DNA of 64,000 nt from Neobacillus rhizosphaerae (lineage in GTDB: Bacteria > Bacillota > Bacilli > Bacillales > Cytobacillaceae). Below the pieces are notes generated by a model. The model worked only from the letters and a program-made list of their open reading frames with translations, ran no database searches and was not told where the DNA came from. The DNA lies in NCBI RefSeq assembly GCF_937468385.1, contig NZ_CALBWS010000010.1, forward strand, positions 59,844 through 123,843. Reading direction: 5' to 3'. Every line of letters starts with the position of its first letter. The first letter of the stretch is position 1. Below are positions 63,741 to 64,000 of this stretch, one piece after another. A program made the translations under genes and the position numbers.

Positions 63741-63833
63741 AACTATCGAGGTGCAAGAGTTTAAGATCCAGCAGCCATTTTTAGCGGCTTTCTTCTTGTT
63801 CTAACTGGGAGTTGAAGAAGGAATATGATTATT
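63741..63833 (+). repeat. Dispersed repeat, copy H
   Basis: AACTATCGAGGTGCAAGAGT, an AGCAGCC...GGCT hairpin with TTTCTTCTTGTTC, CTAACTGGGAG and GTTGAAGAAGGAA. Same order of blocks as copy D; it precedes the partial gene at 63914. Confidence 0.65.
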
Positions 63834-63913
63834 TAGTAAAAAAAATGGGGATTATCACTTTTTGTTGATATAATTGAAATAGATGAATAAAAGGTAAATA
63901 GGAGATTTTTTTT

Positions 63914-64000
63914 TTGAAATTAACGACTTTATTTGAACCTGTTTCTAATCTTTCAAAAAAGCAAAAAATATTGTGGTTGATTTTCTTTATTGTTTTATTT
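63914..64000 (+). CDS. N-terminus of a membrane protein, cut by the window end
   Basis: TTG 63914 follows AGGAGATTTT. The first 29 residues are KLTTLFEPVSNLSKKQKILW-type polar sequence followed by a hydrophobic helix (LIFFIVLF). The rest is outside the window and the family cannot be named. Confidence 0.5.
   Translation, partial: MKLTTLFEPVSNLSKKQKILWLIFFIVLF

Overview
The window looks like a piece of chromosome from an aerobic, endospore-forming, low-GC Gram-positive bacterium (Bacillaceae, Bacillus/Neobacillus-like; the genus cannot be fixed from the sequence alone). The reasons are a GerA-type spore germination operon (44.1-47.9 kb), AT-rich coding sequence, strong AGGAGG-type ribosome binding sites with frequent TTG/GTG starts, and many U-tract terminators. 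I see no rRNA, tRNA, CRISPR array or prophage.

Layout. 0-5 kb: an HNH nuclease cut by the window edge and a large secreted GH20 hexosaminidase with carbohydrate-binding modules. 5.1-11.35 kb: a visibly GC-richer, decaying island with a relic of a Tn3-type transposase at its left edge and a relic of a resolvase C-terminus at its right edge. Between them lie a serine hydrolase, DUF6223/DUF6220-like membrane proteins, broken TetR and VOC genes and an intact BaeSR-like two-component pair. 11.4-14.8 kb: a lantibiotic/bacitracin-type stress module (response regulator, ABC ATPase, permease, short histidine kinase) with spaced pentanucleotide boxes in front of the ABC genes. 14.9-18.7 kb: a membrane protein, an MFS exporter, a DUF1801 protein and small relics. 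18.7-20.4 kb: an IS3-family element sitting in the loop of a perfect transcription terminator. 20.4-26 kb: an LCP protein, a GNAT, a DUF2935 protein and an M48 protease. 26.4-31.3 kb: an AraC regulator divergent from a GH3 glycosidase-esterase operon. 31.5-34.9 kb: small membrane proteins, a second GNAT and the SstT serine/threonine symporter.

35.1-43.8 kb is the most unusual part: a compact co-directional operon of thiolase, MeaB-type GTPase, small B12-binding mutase subunit, large acyl-CoA mutase subunit with a non-canonical active site, acyl-CoA ligase, M24 amidase/peptidase-like hydrolase, TetR regulator and hotdog thioesterase. It reads as a B12-dependent carbon-skeleton-rearrangement catabolic pathway for an unknown acid or amide. 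Behind it sits a T-box-like leader with no intact gene.

44-52 kb: the germination receptor operon (order B-A-C), then a LytS/LytTR two-component system next to an OFA-type MFS transporter, which recalls the pyruvate-responsive YpdAB-YhjX arrangement. 52.2-56.8 kb: a Tet-like ribosomal protection GTPase, small proteins (one interrupted by a stop codon), a 21-bp-period ATGAGCC repeat array and a family 2 glycosyltransferase. 56.9-64 kb: mostly single-gene units (methyltransferase, deoxyribosyltransferase-like, frameshifted AraC-GyrI, orphan histidine kinase, DUF4304 and DUF3885 immunity-like proteins, hypotheticals), most of them separated by copies of one ~90-bp dispersed repeat.
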